From positions 7,588,244-7,652,243 of the forward strand of contig CM046869.1 of NCBI GenBank assembly GCA_025617745.1: a DNA stretch of 64,000 bases, read 5' to 3'. The notes beneath the pieces are model-generated. The model had not been told where the DNA came from. It was given only the letters and a program-made list of their open reading frames with translations, and did not search any database. Shown piece by piece: positions 34,219 through 48,014 of the stretch (position 1 is the stretch's first letter; every line of letters starts with the position of its first letter). The translations under genes were made by a program, and so were the position numbers. The stretch comes from Heliocidaris erythrogramma. Taxonomy: Eukaryota > Echinodermata > Echinoidea > Camarodonta > Echinometridae.

Positions 34219-36539
34219 CTGTAATATTAAAAGAGAAAAATTGGGATAAATCATGATTATATCTTCTCTTGGGAATATGCTTCATTGTGTGCCAAATTGA
34301 AGGGCATTATTGAAGCAAAAGAGAAAACGAGAAAAACAGATTAGTGAAAGTTTTAGCAAAATTTGATAAGAAATAAGAATATTATGAATTCATTAATTTC
34401 CATTTTCTTAGTTTTTGATGAAGGAATAGATTTGTTTCATACAGGTTTTGTGTAAAAACAGGAGTAATGACTATATCTAAGGTGCATGAATAATTCAATA
34501 TTTTCTTATAAATAGAGAAAATGGAAATTAATGATTTGGGGGGGGGGGGTACAGCAGATGGGAGGGGAGCTTGCAAGATACGTCACAGAGTTGCCAATTT
34601 GTGTTTGATTGATTACAACTTTAAAAATTCAAAACTTTCTTATCGGATTTTGCTTATTAAAACAGTCACTGATCTGTCTCTTTTAAATATCTACTTGTAA
34701 TCAGGGTGGACTTTCCCTTTAACTATTGGGAATTTCCCTGCTAATGTATTTCTTCTGGTTAGATGACAGTAACAAAAGAGAAAGAGAGAGAGAAAGAGAG
34801 AAAGAGAGAGAGAGAGAGAAAGAGAGAGAAAAAAAGCAAAAGAGAAATTTGAAGGATGTGAATATACATGTAGGACTTGCACATGTATAAACTGCATTCA
34901 TGTACATTTATATGTACATTCTACATTAATGATGGATAAATAATATGCACTTGAAAAGGTATGACAACTGAAACAAATAGACCAGCAAAAATCATTATGA
35001 AACCAATGGACCATACATCTACTTATCTCTGTTGTCGAATTCCAGCACATGATTGCACTTTACTTGATTACTTTACATGCAATTAGTATATAATTTGCAA
35101 GACAACACTTCATGTACATGTATCGAATATCAAACACACAAAAACTGGAGTAAATCTGTTGGAGTAAATCTGTTGGAGATTTGGCAAAGCATATGGCGAA
35201 AGCATTTCTTGGTAGAATTATTAAGGCAAGTTTAATAACAATATTTGGCCTAGTGTATTTTATGTAGCCAAGAATGCATGGCAAGTGAAGAATTTTTATT
35301 TTGTCCTCATGCATCACATTCTTCAAACATGTGGTCAAAGACCTATGTAGCACCCACACGAATGTATGACACATCATATACTGAATATCTGATGCCATTT
35401 TTGCCCTTTCCGCGATACCACATACTGTACATGTAGCGCAATGTAGGCTACACAATGAAATGTGCAACACGTCCACTGATAAAATTAATAATGAAACACT
35501 TCCTTCTCTCATATATAGACCACACACACAGTACGTCACACACAGTTCCATGAAAACCTTCACCAGTCTTGTGGCCAAGATATTACCACAAATTTCACTT
35601 TTTATTTGTTCATCCCACACAGCAGACATGTCTCGAATCCATGCTGTAGAGTCCATTAACACGAAGTATGATGATTGATGTGAAAATATGAAAGAAGCCT
35701 AAAATTCTCATTATTTCATATTTTTCAATACATGTTGCATTAGGCCTGCATGTTATATTATCTGTTTTTCATACACATGTAGGCCTTTGCTGTGTGAAAA
35801 GATTTATTGACATCACATTATTTTCATCTTCATTTATGTGCATCCATGTGTGTGATTTGATTTGATTTTATTTTATTCGTCAGGTATATTGCAATACAAA
35901 CATAACCAGGTACCATGACAGGATAGCCCATGAAAGCCGAAATGGCTTATTTCCAATGGGGTCCAATGGGGTCCTTCCAATGGGGTGTAAATTCTGTGTA
36001 TTGAACAAGGGGTCTTTTTGTAGGCTATGTTTTCCAAGCCAACAATGTAGGCTTACATGCACATCTGTAGCAGCCTACATTATACATAATTTGTTCACGA
36101 TACTTCACACATGAATTTAGTGCAATTTGCTTCCTCCTTTAATTTCAAATGTACACTGACATGTATGTTTACTCGTAATTGTAAATTCATCACAAATTTT
36201 AACGAGAACTTGTATTCGATACACTGACAATACAAACTTGCATACTCCAAGATCATGCATATTACAAATAAGTCTCTTAATGATTCCCTTTGAAACCCAC
36301 AGACATGTATACATGCAGGCCTGCATGTACTGTGGGGTGTAATTCTAGCTTAAAGCAGGTCAGGTTAGATAATCGACACACAACCTGTGGCTGCATATAC
36401 ACCCCTTTAACGTCTTTACCATTCTTGTTTTTTAAACTTGGCATATGAATGAATGAAAACATGTATACAGTCTGCGTGCTCCATGCAGAGAAATACAATT
36501 TATCTTCTCACTGTACAATCTGGGATTAATATAGAGCTA

Positions 36540-37000
36540 AACAAATAAAAGTGAAATGATAAAGAAGATATTGGAAAAAATGAAATAAAAAGAATTAAAG
36601 GAATGAAGAAAGATAAGATACGTTACATAAATGAAATGAAAGCAAAGGCATTGGAAAGATACTGAATAAATGAAAGAATGTAGAAAACAAGGAATAAATG
36701 AAAGAAAAATTAAAGGAAAATAGAATATAAGAAAAAGAATAAAGAAGATACTGAATAAATAAAAGAAAAAGAATAGAAATTACGAATAAATCAAAGAAAA
36801 ATGATACAGAAGATACTAAATAAGTGAAAGAAAAATAATATGAAGGATACTAAATTAAAGGAAACAAATCATTAAGATATTAAATAAATGAAAGGAAAAT
36901 AAAAAATCATGCTAAATAAAATGAAAAAGAATATAAAACATGCTAAATAAATGAAAGAAATGGAACAAAGAAGACATAAAAGTTACTAAATTAACGTAGT
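36540..37000. repeat. A-rich tract with degenerate AAATGAAAGAAA words
   Basis: Very low in T and C on the + strand. AAATAAATGAAAGAAAAA-like units recur about ten times at irregular spacing. It looks like an old, decayed satellite. Confidence 0.7.
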
Positions 37001-38871
37001 ATCCTGAATAGAAGGAAATTACATTCAGCAGTACAGTTACATTTTTAACATACAATTAGCCTGTGTCATCAAATTTCCAAGAATTTGAAAGTACAATGGT
37101 TTCACACACAAGTACCCCATACATGTAGTTCTTTTGGATACAACAGAAATTATGCATCATTAAAGTGTCAAACCACACTGCAAATGACTGTAATAACATA
37201 AGCTTGAGTTGCGGCAATCATGCTACAGGCCTACATGTACCTACAATGTACATGTATACATCACCTCGCTGCACACCAGTATGAATAATCATGTAAGAAT
37301 CCGAAGGTTAAATATTAACAATTCAGAGAAGGGAGAATTAATCCATCATATGACTCAACAGTTAAACAAATGCATGGACATCTAAAGCCTACATAGTAAA
37401 CTACAATAATGTTATAGGTGAAATGATTGTTTTGCACTGTCTTGCCTCTTTTTGTGACTAATATTATATTACCAAGGAGTTAAGATAAGATGGCCTAACT
37501 CTACTTTGTATACCGGTATTTGCTCCGTTTTCTGCGACGACACTACAATCACGCCCACAATCATACAGGCTCTATAGGCCTACATATATTATGAATTTTT
37601 GAAAATGACTGTGCAAGCACACAGTGGCAGTGTTACATGTACATTTAAGGTACAATGTACTCATATGTTCATCTAGATTCATTTTGTTTACCGGTATTTT
37701 ATTTTATTTTATTTTAATTTTCTTTTTTTTTGGGGGGGGGGGGGGGAGGGGAAGTTCAAATATCCAAGTCCTGAAAGCCTTTAGATATTTTATCATGATC
37801 ATGTACATGTACATTTTTATATGAACTTCATGAAGAAAGTAATGTACATGTATGTACCGGTATGTATATCTAGTCAATATGTCTATAAAATTACATGCCA
37901 TGAAGGATTCAAACTGCTCCAACACCCTATCAATATTTCTAATCTTACCATGTTAGCTTACAGAAATGTCAACAGCCCATATATTAACCTGTCAGGCGTG
38001 TGCAGAGTAGAGGGAATTTCCCTTCCCTATACTATATTTATACTGCAGGTACATGTACATGTACAATATACATTGTACATACAGTACATGAAGGTCTATA
38101 CATGTATGCCATACATGCAAGAAAATAATGTACATGTAATGCTAAACAACTAACTTTTGCATTTATGAAACTGTAGCACATTTCGCCAGTGGTCCAAAAT
38201 TTCAAAAAAAGTTTCATGCCAGCGCCACAGAATAATAAACTGAATCACGTCAGTGAATTTTGCATTTCATGCAAGTTCCTTCAAGTGAAAAAGCCAAAAG
38301 TTAACAAAACGCCTAACTTCCTGGCTTTACAGTAGGCCTACATGTATTACTACACACTTGTACATGGGTGATGTTGAAATATATTTTAGGAGGAATAATA
38401 TTCGAAATTATCTCAACATTAACACAAGCCAACGATAACAAATAATTGTAGGGAAAGCCAGTTTCCAGCCCCAACTCAGAAGGAAGTTCTTTCGACAGTA
38501 TCATCTTCTTTACATCAGGCCCGGACACCCCTTAACAAGTGGGAACACCCCCTTTAAGGATGTGGGTTCAGTCTGGAAATAACAAAAGACTTCTTCCTGC
38601 CAGGATTTCCTTCCTTACTCCAATATGACTCAGTCACAGAGAATTCCAGATAACAGTCACATTGTAAATTGCAGTCACGCTGCACATATTACAGTGAAAA
38701 ATCAAGTTAGTATGAATAAGCGTGGTGGATCAAACAGATGTGATATGAGCTTTCCACAAGACATTCTCAAGTATAATAATCAAATTAAGTTTAATTTCCT
38801 TGAAATCGAGTACCTTTTAATAGTTTTCATAAGTTTGTAGTCTATTCTAGAAAACACAAAACAAATTACAT

Positions 38872-38905
38872 TTCCGGTTCTCAAATTACATTTCCGGTTC
38901 TGCAA
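38872..38905. repeat. Short direct duplication (AAATTACATTTCCGGTTCT x2)
   Basis: Two adjacent copies of a 19-bp unit. CCGGTT-type words are rare in this AT-rich background. Confidence 0.85.
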
Positions 38906-41900
38906 TTCCATGTAAAGTCTGTGCTAGCAATATCAAGAAGTCAATGTAAGGACAAATCTAATAATATCCTAACTTACCTACAGAAATCACATTTAGAATT
39001 GGATTATGTAATATATCATTGGAAGGTTCCCATATTTCAATAGCTGATGCTACTGAAACTGCCCTTCTGTCAATTTCTTGAAAGTCATTGCGATTTTGTT
39101 CATTTTACAATAAAATAAAGAATAAACCTTCTGTACTGCTCGTTTGCAACTGACCGTGAACATGTATTTTACATTCAGGCTAGAAATGATACCATCAAAC
39201 AAAATCCTGTCCCGTTACATGGATAAATGTTAACATGTGAGTTATGACAAAAGTATTAAAACCTGGTTTAATGACTCACTAGTCAACTCAAAATTCATCT
39301 ATTACTTGCACATCTACTTGAAATCTACAGACAACCTCAATACCTCGAAACAAATAATAAATCCACAAAACTTAGTCGGGCTTTCGGATCGGCTGAGATT
39401 AAGCGATACATTAGCATTTTACAGTCTCTCCTTTCAGTTTCTGTCATGTCTTTGAACTCTTGCGGCTCGTCTGTCATTTACACAAGGAAGTCGCAGATTT
39501 TGTGGTGATGCTGCACGTTGTTGGCAGGATACACGAGGCAGAGGAAACGATCAGCGGAGGGATGGAATCAAAATCCCAAAGCTTGGATTTTGCTGGGATG
39601 ACTTATTTGTCGGACGAGAGATGAAATGTGAACTTTCATGTTTCCTGATTATCGTCAAGAAAACATTAACATGTACGTCTAAATATGAATAATATTAAAG
39701 GAGACCAATCACACACACAAACATCTGCATATTTTGGGGTTCGAAATATCAGGTTGTAATACTTCTGTGTCAATGCAGTTGACTATGCATGAAAGCAAAC
39801 AGAAGTTATCTTTAACATGTACATGTAGCTCCAAGGCGTTAACAAAATCAATTTTTCACTTGATATTATCAAATTTTACACAGATTTTTTTTTGGGGGGA
39901 GGAGGGTGATTTTATGTCTTGCTGGCCATGTAGGCCTATGCATTTTGATGGCGATTTGTCACTTTAAATGAAAAAGCTCTCAATGATTTCAATCATTCAT
40001 GTTCATGTAAATGTTGGATTTTTATCATTCACAAAACAGTTCAAAATTCAATATATAAATGTATCATTCAAATATATCACAAATTGTATGCACACTACAA
40101 GTACAGTTACAAATGTATCTAGAATTGCATGCTGTGACCTCATCTGACAAAAGCACAATATACTTGCTGTACTCTATACAGAAGTAAATTTACATGTATA
40201 TTTCACAGGTTTGTGAATATATATGAAAGCATCGGGTGCAAGAAATACATGATGATGCATTGACCGAAGTCAAGTTGACAAGTATTATTCAGAGAGTAGA
40301 TCTGACTTTTGTGCCGCGAACAAAGCTTTGAGGCAGTGAGCCATGGAGGCTAGCATTGGTTTAGGTATGTGGATTGTTATTACCTGAATAGAAGAAGGAA
40401 ACCCCAGTCGCAAAATTAGTGATGCAGATACATGTAGTTCACTATTCAAGATAATGTAGAGCATCAGTAAGGATATTGCCTGGGAATGCTTTTGCAAGGG
40501 CGATTGTAGAGTTAATAAGAAAATCTGATGAGAAATTGGACTTGTCACTTTGTCAGATATTGTATTTGGATATAAAACTACACAAATATGTAGCATGAAA
40601 CTATGGTCCAAACTGTTTTTTATTTCAAGTTATATTTCAAGTGTACCAATCGCCTGAAAAAGTAATTTGTGTACAGCTAGATAGTATAAAATCAACCTCA
40701 AAAAACTTTATCTGGCATTCATTCTATAGGTCAACAGTTAAGGAGTATGAAGGAAATAAGGATAACATGAAAATGCTCATGCGAAACTGAACTCCGAGTT
40801 GGGTTCCACAGGAGTCCTTATATTGGTGAGCGTGTACGGGTGCGTTGAGTAGTCTACTCACGAGTCACTTTTGTAGAGAGTGTATTTACAATGTAAATTT
40901 GCAATATCTCTTTATAGAAGTAATATTTAAAGTCCATATTTGAATTTAGACATGGAACCCTCTAACATACAGTGCAAACCTTTTTTGGTGATTGGATGTA
41001 CCCTTTAATATATGAGAGCAGTCCGTTTCATGTGACATTTCTAATATGATATTCTTTCACATGGGAATAAAAAGAATGAGAAAGCACACCAATTATTTGT
41101 CACTTTGATCAGGTTTCACCATCTCGACCTCCACTAAAATTGTAATTGTTCATGTTTCATGTAGGCCTATAGTTCACATTGATGTTTGAAATTCAATATT
41201 AATATTGTCCTGTGCTAAATTAGTTTATAGTTATAACGAGTGTCTGCACTATTGTACAAGGAGATCTACTAGTTAGTACACTCTTCACCTACAAGTACAA
41301 GCATCATTTCACAACATACATGTAACTCTAGCTACGTTCGATGGGACTTGTTTCGAAACTTTAAGTTAGCAAAACTATGGCTCACTACAATGACGAGGGT
41401 TCACATGGGCCCTAAACAACAAGTAAACTTACAGTTTTGAAACTACGAGTCCGCTCATACGTTCCGAAACTACAAGATAAGTACAAGATAACTTAAAATT
41501 TTGAAACTACAAGCAAAATCTAAAGTTTAGCTTCCTTTGTGTGAACCTAACTACATGTATAAAGTGAAATCACAACCCATGTCGATCTTTCTGGACTGAT
41601 CATTTTCTAATGAAGAGCACGGGACAAAAACTGGCACAAAAAGCAGTTGGGAAAAAACAAGTAACAGGAAACTGGATAGAGTGAGAAAAGGGCAATCCAG
41701 GTCCAGGTTATAGAGTTCCAGCCAACTTATAGGCCTGTACATGAAACTTTATTAAATACCATTTCATCTACAGATAGAGGAGAGTTGCAGAATAGTTTTT
41801 TAGAACACTAACTTTTCAAAAGAGGTACTTTTCTGAGTCTTGATTTATGGATGATTAACATTCTATAGTAGGGTTATAAATGTCGTCTTTAAAATCCAGA

Positions 41901-42953
41901 TGAACTGAGCCGGTCAGCATGTTCCCACAGAGCAATCAACAGAGAGCTCAGTTATTTCCAAAGGCCATCATGGAACGTGCATGCAAATGAACTGTGAGAA
42001 CTGTATGTCTGAAGTATGTCCAATTTGCAAGCACAAGCCCTGGCCCTGCAATTATAGTACTAGTACATAACACAAGGTCTGGCTGCAAGACTGTGGGCTG
42101 CATCTCACAGGCCTGATGACACAGTCACAGATGACAAATTTATAGGCCAGGCTCGAGGCTTTTAGGACTATGTTTAAGGGTCAGAATCAAGCATTTGTCT
42201 GCAGTGTCCAGTTTGCCTAACTACTAAAGGCAAGCATGGTCACTGGGGGTATAAATATAGGAACAAGATTGCAGGGAAATCTGTCTTCTGCTTCAGAGGC
42301 TTTATGAATGGCCACAAGTGTGAAGGAACAGGGGATGTTATCAGTCACAAATATCACTAAATTCATGGAGAATTATAGGCCAATATGCATGTCATATTTG
42401 AAATAAGAGCTGCCATCAGCTCAGGATTAAATATGAATCTCAAATTTTGGAGTTTGAACAGCAATAAGGTTGATGACACATTCAAACTGATTTAAAATAC
42501 TGTAGCCCCCCAAGATCCTTGTAGGGCAATGTGGATTACTAGATAGAGTGCAAATTGACGAAGCTGATAGCATGTGAAACCCTCTTCCTAAACCCTAGCA
42601 TCATGGCAGGGAAGGAACCGATTGCTCTTTTTCTGAGAATCAAACATTTTTTTCTTATACATGTGTTTGAAGGTAGCCTACGTACATGCAGCATAAGAGG
42701 ACCTGAAACATGAGAAATGAAAAGGCACTAGTTACCGTGCTGATCTGGTTTCAAACCTCTGAGATCGTCCAGCTCAAAGACCACTTCTTCAGAATATCAA
42801 ATATGGCTTTAACCCGTTCACTGCTGAATTACCTTATTCCAACAGGCTTTACACAGCTAATAAGCTTAAAAGCGGTTCCCGTTGGCAATGGGTTGATAGA
42901 ACTTGACTTCATGAACCTTTCATGTGTACATAATTATACATTAATGTACTTAC

Positions 42954-43082
42954 CGCTAGCAGAATATTGATAGCTTGTCTATAGCTAACAGTAGGTTCCA
43001 TAGGATCTGAAGCGGACTTGATCTTGTCCCTGTGAATGCTAGTATGACCCTTTTGCGGGGGTTTCAGAAAAGCAGACATCAT
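42954..43082 (-). CDS. Candidate alternative first exon (43 codons)
   Basis: An open frame starts at two adjacent ATGs and encodes MMSAFLKPPQKGHTSIHRDK, then IKSASDPMEPTVSYRQAI and NILLA. It ends exactly at a consensus donor CTAGCG|GTAAGT in phase 0. Exon A (34218) has a phase-0 acceptor, so direct splicing would give an F-BAR protein with a novel 43-residue N-terminus. I do not recognise the peptide, and no MSWG-type family start is present. It could equally be chance, or an exon of another transcript. Confidence 0.28.
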
Positions 43083-44948
43083 AACAGGCTGCCAAAGACA
43101 ATTCGGTTGATTTTGAGGTGTTCGTCTAAACTCAATCTCCGGCATTCAGATGGATCTGGCCCACTCAAAAGTCTAGGAACTCAGCTGGTCAAAACAATAT
43201 CCTTAGCATGTACTTCGACCTGGCACATATGTAGTATATTGGTCAAATAGTTGTCACAACTGCTTTGTAACAAACAGTATAATTGGGACTTTAACCTGAT
43301 GTACAAGAATGAATATGGACTGCCAGTCTTTGGTGAAGCTGTAAGGGTTAGGCTACAACTATATCACAGATCTGTCAAATAAAACCTGACAAGGTAACAC
43401 ACAGCCGTCACGTCTCCAACATCTGCAGAAGATGCTTACAGTCAGGTGAATCCAAACTTAACTCTGACAAGCCTGGTGTAACAAAGAGCAGTCTCCCCTT
43501 GAAATTTGCATAGACTGCATGTGTACAAACTGGAATATCCCTTGAAGTTGCCGAGCAGAACTGATTATCTTCTTAGGCTTCCACACTGCTGTGACAGTAT
43601 ATCTCTCGCTGTCACGTATTCCTCACAATAATGGTTCTGAATCCAAAGCCCACAAATGCAGCGGAAGCCTTCTATCCTTGTCATGTACAAGCAAGTTTTA
43701 AAACACGATAAACCAAATCTTCTACTCTTAATTCCCGCCGGCTCCAGTGAAAAGACAATCCAAGAACATGAATGTCTACAGCTGTGAATCCCTCCAGCCT
43801 TCGTCTCATTGGGACAAGAACACAATTGGGCAATGGCGAGATCTCAACAGAACTCTGCTGTTTACTTGGCAATAGGAGAAGATACAAGAGAGAAAAGGGA
43901 CAAAATCCAGCCTTTGCCTCTCGCATTTCACTGATTGGATTAGGAAACATACAGTCATCGTCTGGATTAATTATCCTTCTTTTTTTGCCATAAAGGGAGA
44001 GGAATCAACCTCTGCCAGCATAGCCCTGGGGTGCGCCTCTCATCGTGGGCTGAGATCTGGGGTACCATGATATCTCAGATACTCCACGGTTTAGAGAGTC
44101 AGTGATGTAATAGGTTGTCTTGTCATTACCGGCTTATGGGGGGCTGCCATCGATAGATAACGGCTGGATTGTGATTAAAAGGAGACAGGCTTAAAAATAG
44201 TTTCTAGGCCATTTCTCCTTATATCATGAATGTAGCGATCAATTTTTAGTTATCGATGTCTGTGATATCAGTTTTACCCTTTTCCTAGCAATGAGAATAA
44301 AATGTTATATTGTTATTCTAAAGCCGGTCATATCTATTTATAGTTGAAGGCCATCTTGGGGTATAAACTAGATAAAAGAGGGAGTGAAGCCTAGCTGTGA
44401 TTAATAAAGAGTGATAAACAGGGAGATTTCACATCATCATCAAACTTAGCAAAAAACTAAAGATCTAGTTATTTCACAACATATAATTTGAAATAAATGT
44501 GTCTACGTTAGGTGGATAGGTGTTTGATATTTATGCTATAAATTGCTATTGTTTTCTTCAATCTTTTTGTTTTCAGTATGTATACACAAAATATTGTGTG
44601 CCCTGCGAAAGGTCGTTGATTTGGGGTTCCTAATAATATTCCCCTGGCAACGCCCTTCTGTTGGGCACACACTGGGAAAACAATGAGATTTCATGTTATT
44701 TGTTTTGAAACAGGATTTGGTTATGGCTTATTTCATATGGCCTAGAGCCATGCCAGCTTTAATTAGCTTTCTCTTTCATAACGAGTGCTTTAATAAATAA
44801 TATAGGAAATTACTGCAAAGAGTATCAAAATATCAAATGAAATTCAAACTCTATTTGCAGGGAAAAGGTGAAGGAAAGTTTTGGTAATGCAAAGATCATT
44901 AGAATTATCTTGGTGACCTTCATCGTTTACCAAGATGGCTGAGAATGA

Positions 44949-45103
44949 TAGCACCAAGAAGCTCACCAAGCTACATGTAGAAGAAGCCAGGAACACACCC
45001 ACCTGCTGCTGAAGTGATAACTCCAGAAGAAGCTGCCGAAGTTATCATTTCGGCAGCAGGTGGGTGTGTTGCAAGCTTCTTCTTGGTGACCTTCTTGGTG
45101 CTA
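44949..45103. mobile_element. Large palindrome (~155 bp), MITE-like
   Basis: TAGCACCAAGAAG at the left pairs with CTTCTTGGTGCTA at the right. Inner arms ACACACCCACCTGCTGC and GCAGCAGGTGGGTGTGT also pair, as do AGTGATAACT and AGTTATCA. Nearly the whole length folds into a hairpin. Confidence 0.85.
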
Positions 45104-45360
45104 TAACATAATAACAACATAACTAACTAGAAATGTGCATTCCTCGTGCCGCGCAATGCGAAATGTATCCCCAGCGCTGGCAGCGATTTGAAGGAGGGAC
45201 AAAGACCCTCCCCCATCCCCTCCCTCAAACAAAAGGATGGTGTAGAAATTGCCGCCAGTGGCCCGGAATATTGTCAACACCAGGAGCAGCATTACCAAAA
45301 CGATTTGTGTAGATTAGAGTATAATGCATTTTCATAGAAAATTCGGAAGAAATATGACCT

Positions 45361-46464
45361 CAGAGCGCACATAAGACATCCACTAAAATATGACCTTTGA
45401 TCCTATGAAAGACGGAACACTAGAGGCAGCATCACCAAAAACTGTAGAGGTGTAATCTATAATGGACCTACATACAAAATTTGAATGAAATCCGTCAAGA
45501 AATGCAGAAGTAAGAGTGCACAAAGGGACAAATGAGCTTTGACCCTATAAAGGACGGAACAATGAGGGCAGCATCACCAAACAGTAAAGATGTGTAGATT
45601 ATACCAAGATACATCTCCATACAAAATTTGAAAGAAATCCATCAAGAAATGTGGCCTGCAGAGTGAACTCACGCCATCCCTTGAAGTATGACCTTTGACC
45701 CTATAAAAGACGGGACACTGGTGGCAGCATCACCAAAAACTACAGGTTTTTAGATTACACCAAGGGACACCTTCATGCAAAATTTGAACGAAATCCGTCA
45801 AGAAATGCAGAAGTAAGAGTGCAAGAAATGGAAAAATGACCTTTGACCCTATAAAGGACGGAACAATGAGGGCAGCATCACCAAAAATTAAACATGTGTA
45901 GATTATACCAAGATACATCTCCATACAAAATTTGAACAAAATCCATTGAGAAATGTGGCCTGCAGAGTGCACTCACGACATGTCCTGAAGTATGACCTTT
46001 GACCCTATAAAAGACGGGACACTGGGGGCAGCATCACCAAACACTATAGGTTTTTAAATTACACCAAGAGACACCTTCATGTAAAAATTTGAACAAAATC
46101 CGTTGATAAATGTGACCACCAGAGCGCACACAAGAGTACACACAAGACATCTATCAAAATATGACCTTTGACCCTATAAAAGACGGAACACTGGGGCAGC
46201 ATCACCAAAATCTATAGGGTTCCAGATTTTACCAAGAGACACCTTCATACAAAATTTGAACAAAATCCGTTGAGAAATGTGACCGCTAGAGCGCACACAA
46301 ACTTTCCCCAAAAATATGGCCTTTTACCCTATAAAAGACGGAACACTGGGGGCAGCATCACCAGAAACTATAGGGGTCCAGATTTTACCAAGATACACGT
46401 CCATAGGAAGTCTGAAAGAAATTCGTCGAGAAATGTGACCGCTAGAGCGCACACAAGAATGTGA
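45361..46464. repeat. ~150-bp tandem repeat array, seven imperfect units
   Basis: Each unit holds TGACCTTTGACCCTATAAA, AGACGG(A/G)ACACTG, GGCAGCATCACCAAA, CCATACAAAATTTGAA and AATCCGT(T/C)(G/A)A(G/T)AAATG. Unit starts fall near 45390, 45534, 45689, 45838, 45992, 46161 and 46315. Spacing varies by up to about 25 bp, so the array is old. Confidence 0.9.
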
Positions 46465-46491
46465 CGCGGCGGCGGCGGCGGCGGCGGCGGC
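46465..46491. repeat. (GCG)n triplet run
   Basis: A perfect GCGGCGGCG run of about 27 bp ends the 150-bp array. It is followed by a small hairpin CTCCGGCATACTGCCGGGGG. Confidence 0.9.
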
Positions 46492-47598
46492 GAAACGCTG
46501 CTGAATCCAAAGTATCCTCCGGCATACTGCCGGGGGATACAATAATAACATATGTTCTCCTCTTAAACCATGAGCATTAGAACAACAATGCACAAACTAC
46601 ATGTATGTTTATATTCTCTTATATATTATATTTTTTTAATTATTTTCTGTGAAATTTGTGCAATGAGACATTGAATTTTGCAACGGTCTGGCAGAGTAAT
46701 TCTTAATTTATATTTATAAATGATTGATACGATCTTTAATGCTGAATCAGTAAGATAAAGAGACAGGTTCAAGTGAGATATCATTTTGATCGAAATTCCT
46801 TTCAAATGCATCATGCAAGATTGTTTGCCTAACTTAAAAGCAAATAACCTATTGTCTTTGTTATATACATGTTTGTACAAAATACCTTTACCTTGTAAAC
46901 AGCAAATGTCAAGTGGTTAACAATCCAAAGTGAAATAAGGAAGAGGTGATACAGTTTGTAGAATGTCGATAGATTCCTACCAGCTATTATTTATCAACTT
47001 TTGAATAAAATAATAATAATAATAACACATATATGTAGCAAGTGGTAAACAATTCACTTGATTATCATTAACTGTCAAATGAAACTTCAACCACACATGT
47101 ACATTGGTATTTGTCATCGACAGTTTCCACATTATGAGATGTGACTTTCTTGCATGAACTTTACAACGAAAAGCAAGAGGGAAAAAAAAATCGACAACTT
47201 TGTTTGCGTTGAATAATGTACATGTGAATCCTGTCTAGTATAAAACGCATGGAGATTATATGGGAGTCGTTCCAAGGAGGGATTAGGGGATTTTGCTTCA
47301 GCATAATCCCAGCGTGATTTGACAAAACTGTAATGTTCTGCACACAGGAAGCTTTGCAGGAGAGTGGGAATCACGATGGAGATGCAACTAACATGACAAC
47401 AAACAAGAGTCTTCCATGGATGTTGCCTCACTTGCCTGCTCTTCTATAGTACAAGTGCTTCCTTCCTACATTTACACTCTAAAATATCACTGTTGAAAGG
47501 GTAACAAGGTAAACATGTTGGATCAACTTTCATAACTGTTGGATTCAGAGTAGGACATTTTCTGAATATTTTGAAAATATTGTCAATCCTCAACCCTC

Positions 47599-48014
47599 TA
47601 AACCCTTTCAAGACAATTGACCACATTTTGTGGTTTGGTTCAATTACTTTTGATTCAGAGCTCTAAAAAATATACCAGATGCATGAGTAGAAAGAGCGAA
47701 AATTTCTACACACACTATGTCCAGTTTTGTTGCATGACCATACTGCGTTTGATGGCAGAAATTTTTTAAAATGAGAATAAGCTTTAAAATCCTTAAATTG
47801 GCAACATAATGAGAGGTTCAAAATCATTGTTTTTTAATCAAGATTAGCAATTTTTTAACTTTGACAAAAATTTATAAGTGTACATGTATATTGTTTTTAA
47901 AGACATTACACCTTAGAACCATATAGCACTATAAGAAAAATTTTATTGTTGCCAATTTGAAGAATGAAAAGTGATGAATTTAGCCCTTAATAATTCCTGT
48001 CCTGAAAGGGTTAA
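47599..48014. mobile_element. ~400-bp TTAA element, copy d
   Basis: Same family as 16252. The left tip is eroded (TAAACCCTTTCAAGACAATT); the right end CCTGAAAGGGTTAA is intact and its TTAA is shared with the next mini-element. Confidence 0.88.

Larger units (their letters stand above)
34219..42953. other. Long AT-rich stretch upstream of exon A, no supported exon
   Basis: It probably belongs to the 5' intron(s) of the F-BAR gene. It holds a diverged arm of the 49007 TTAA element near 34560-34722 and a GA tract at 34780-34830. At 36540-37000 there is a 460-bp A-rich tract with repeated AATAAATGAAAGAAA words. A 200-codon open frame (minus, 35060-35662) is discussed as a finding. Confidence 0.55.
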
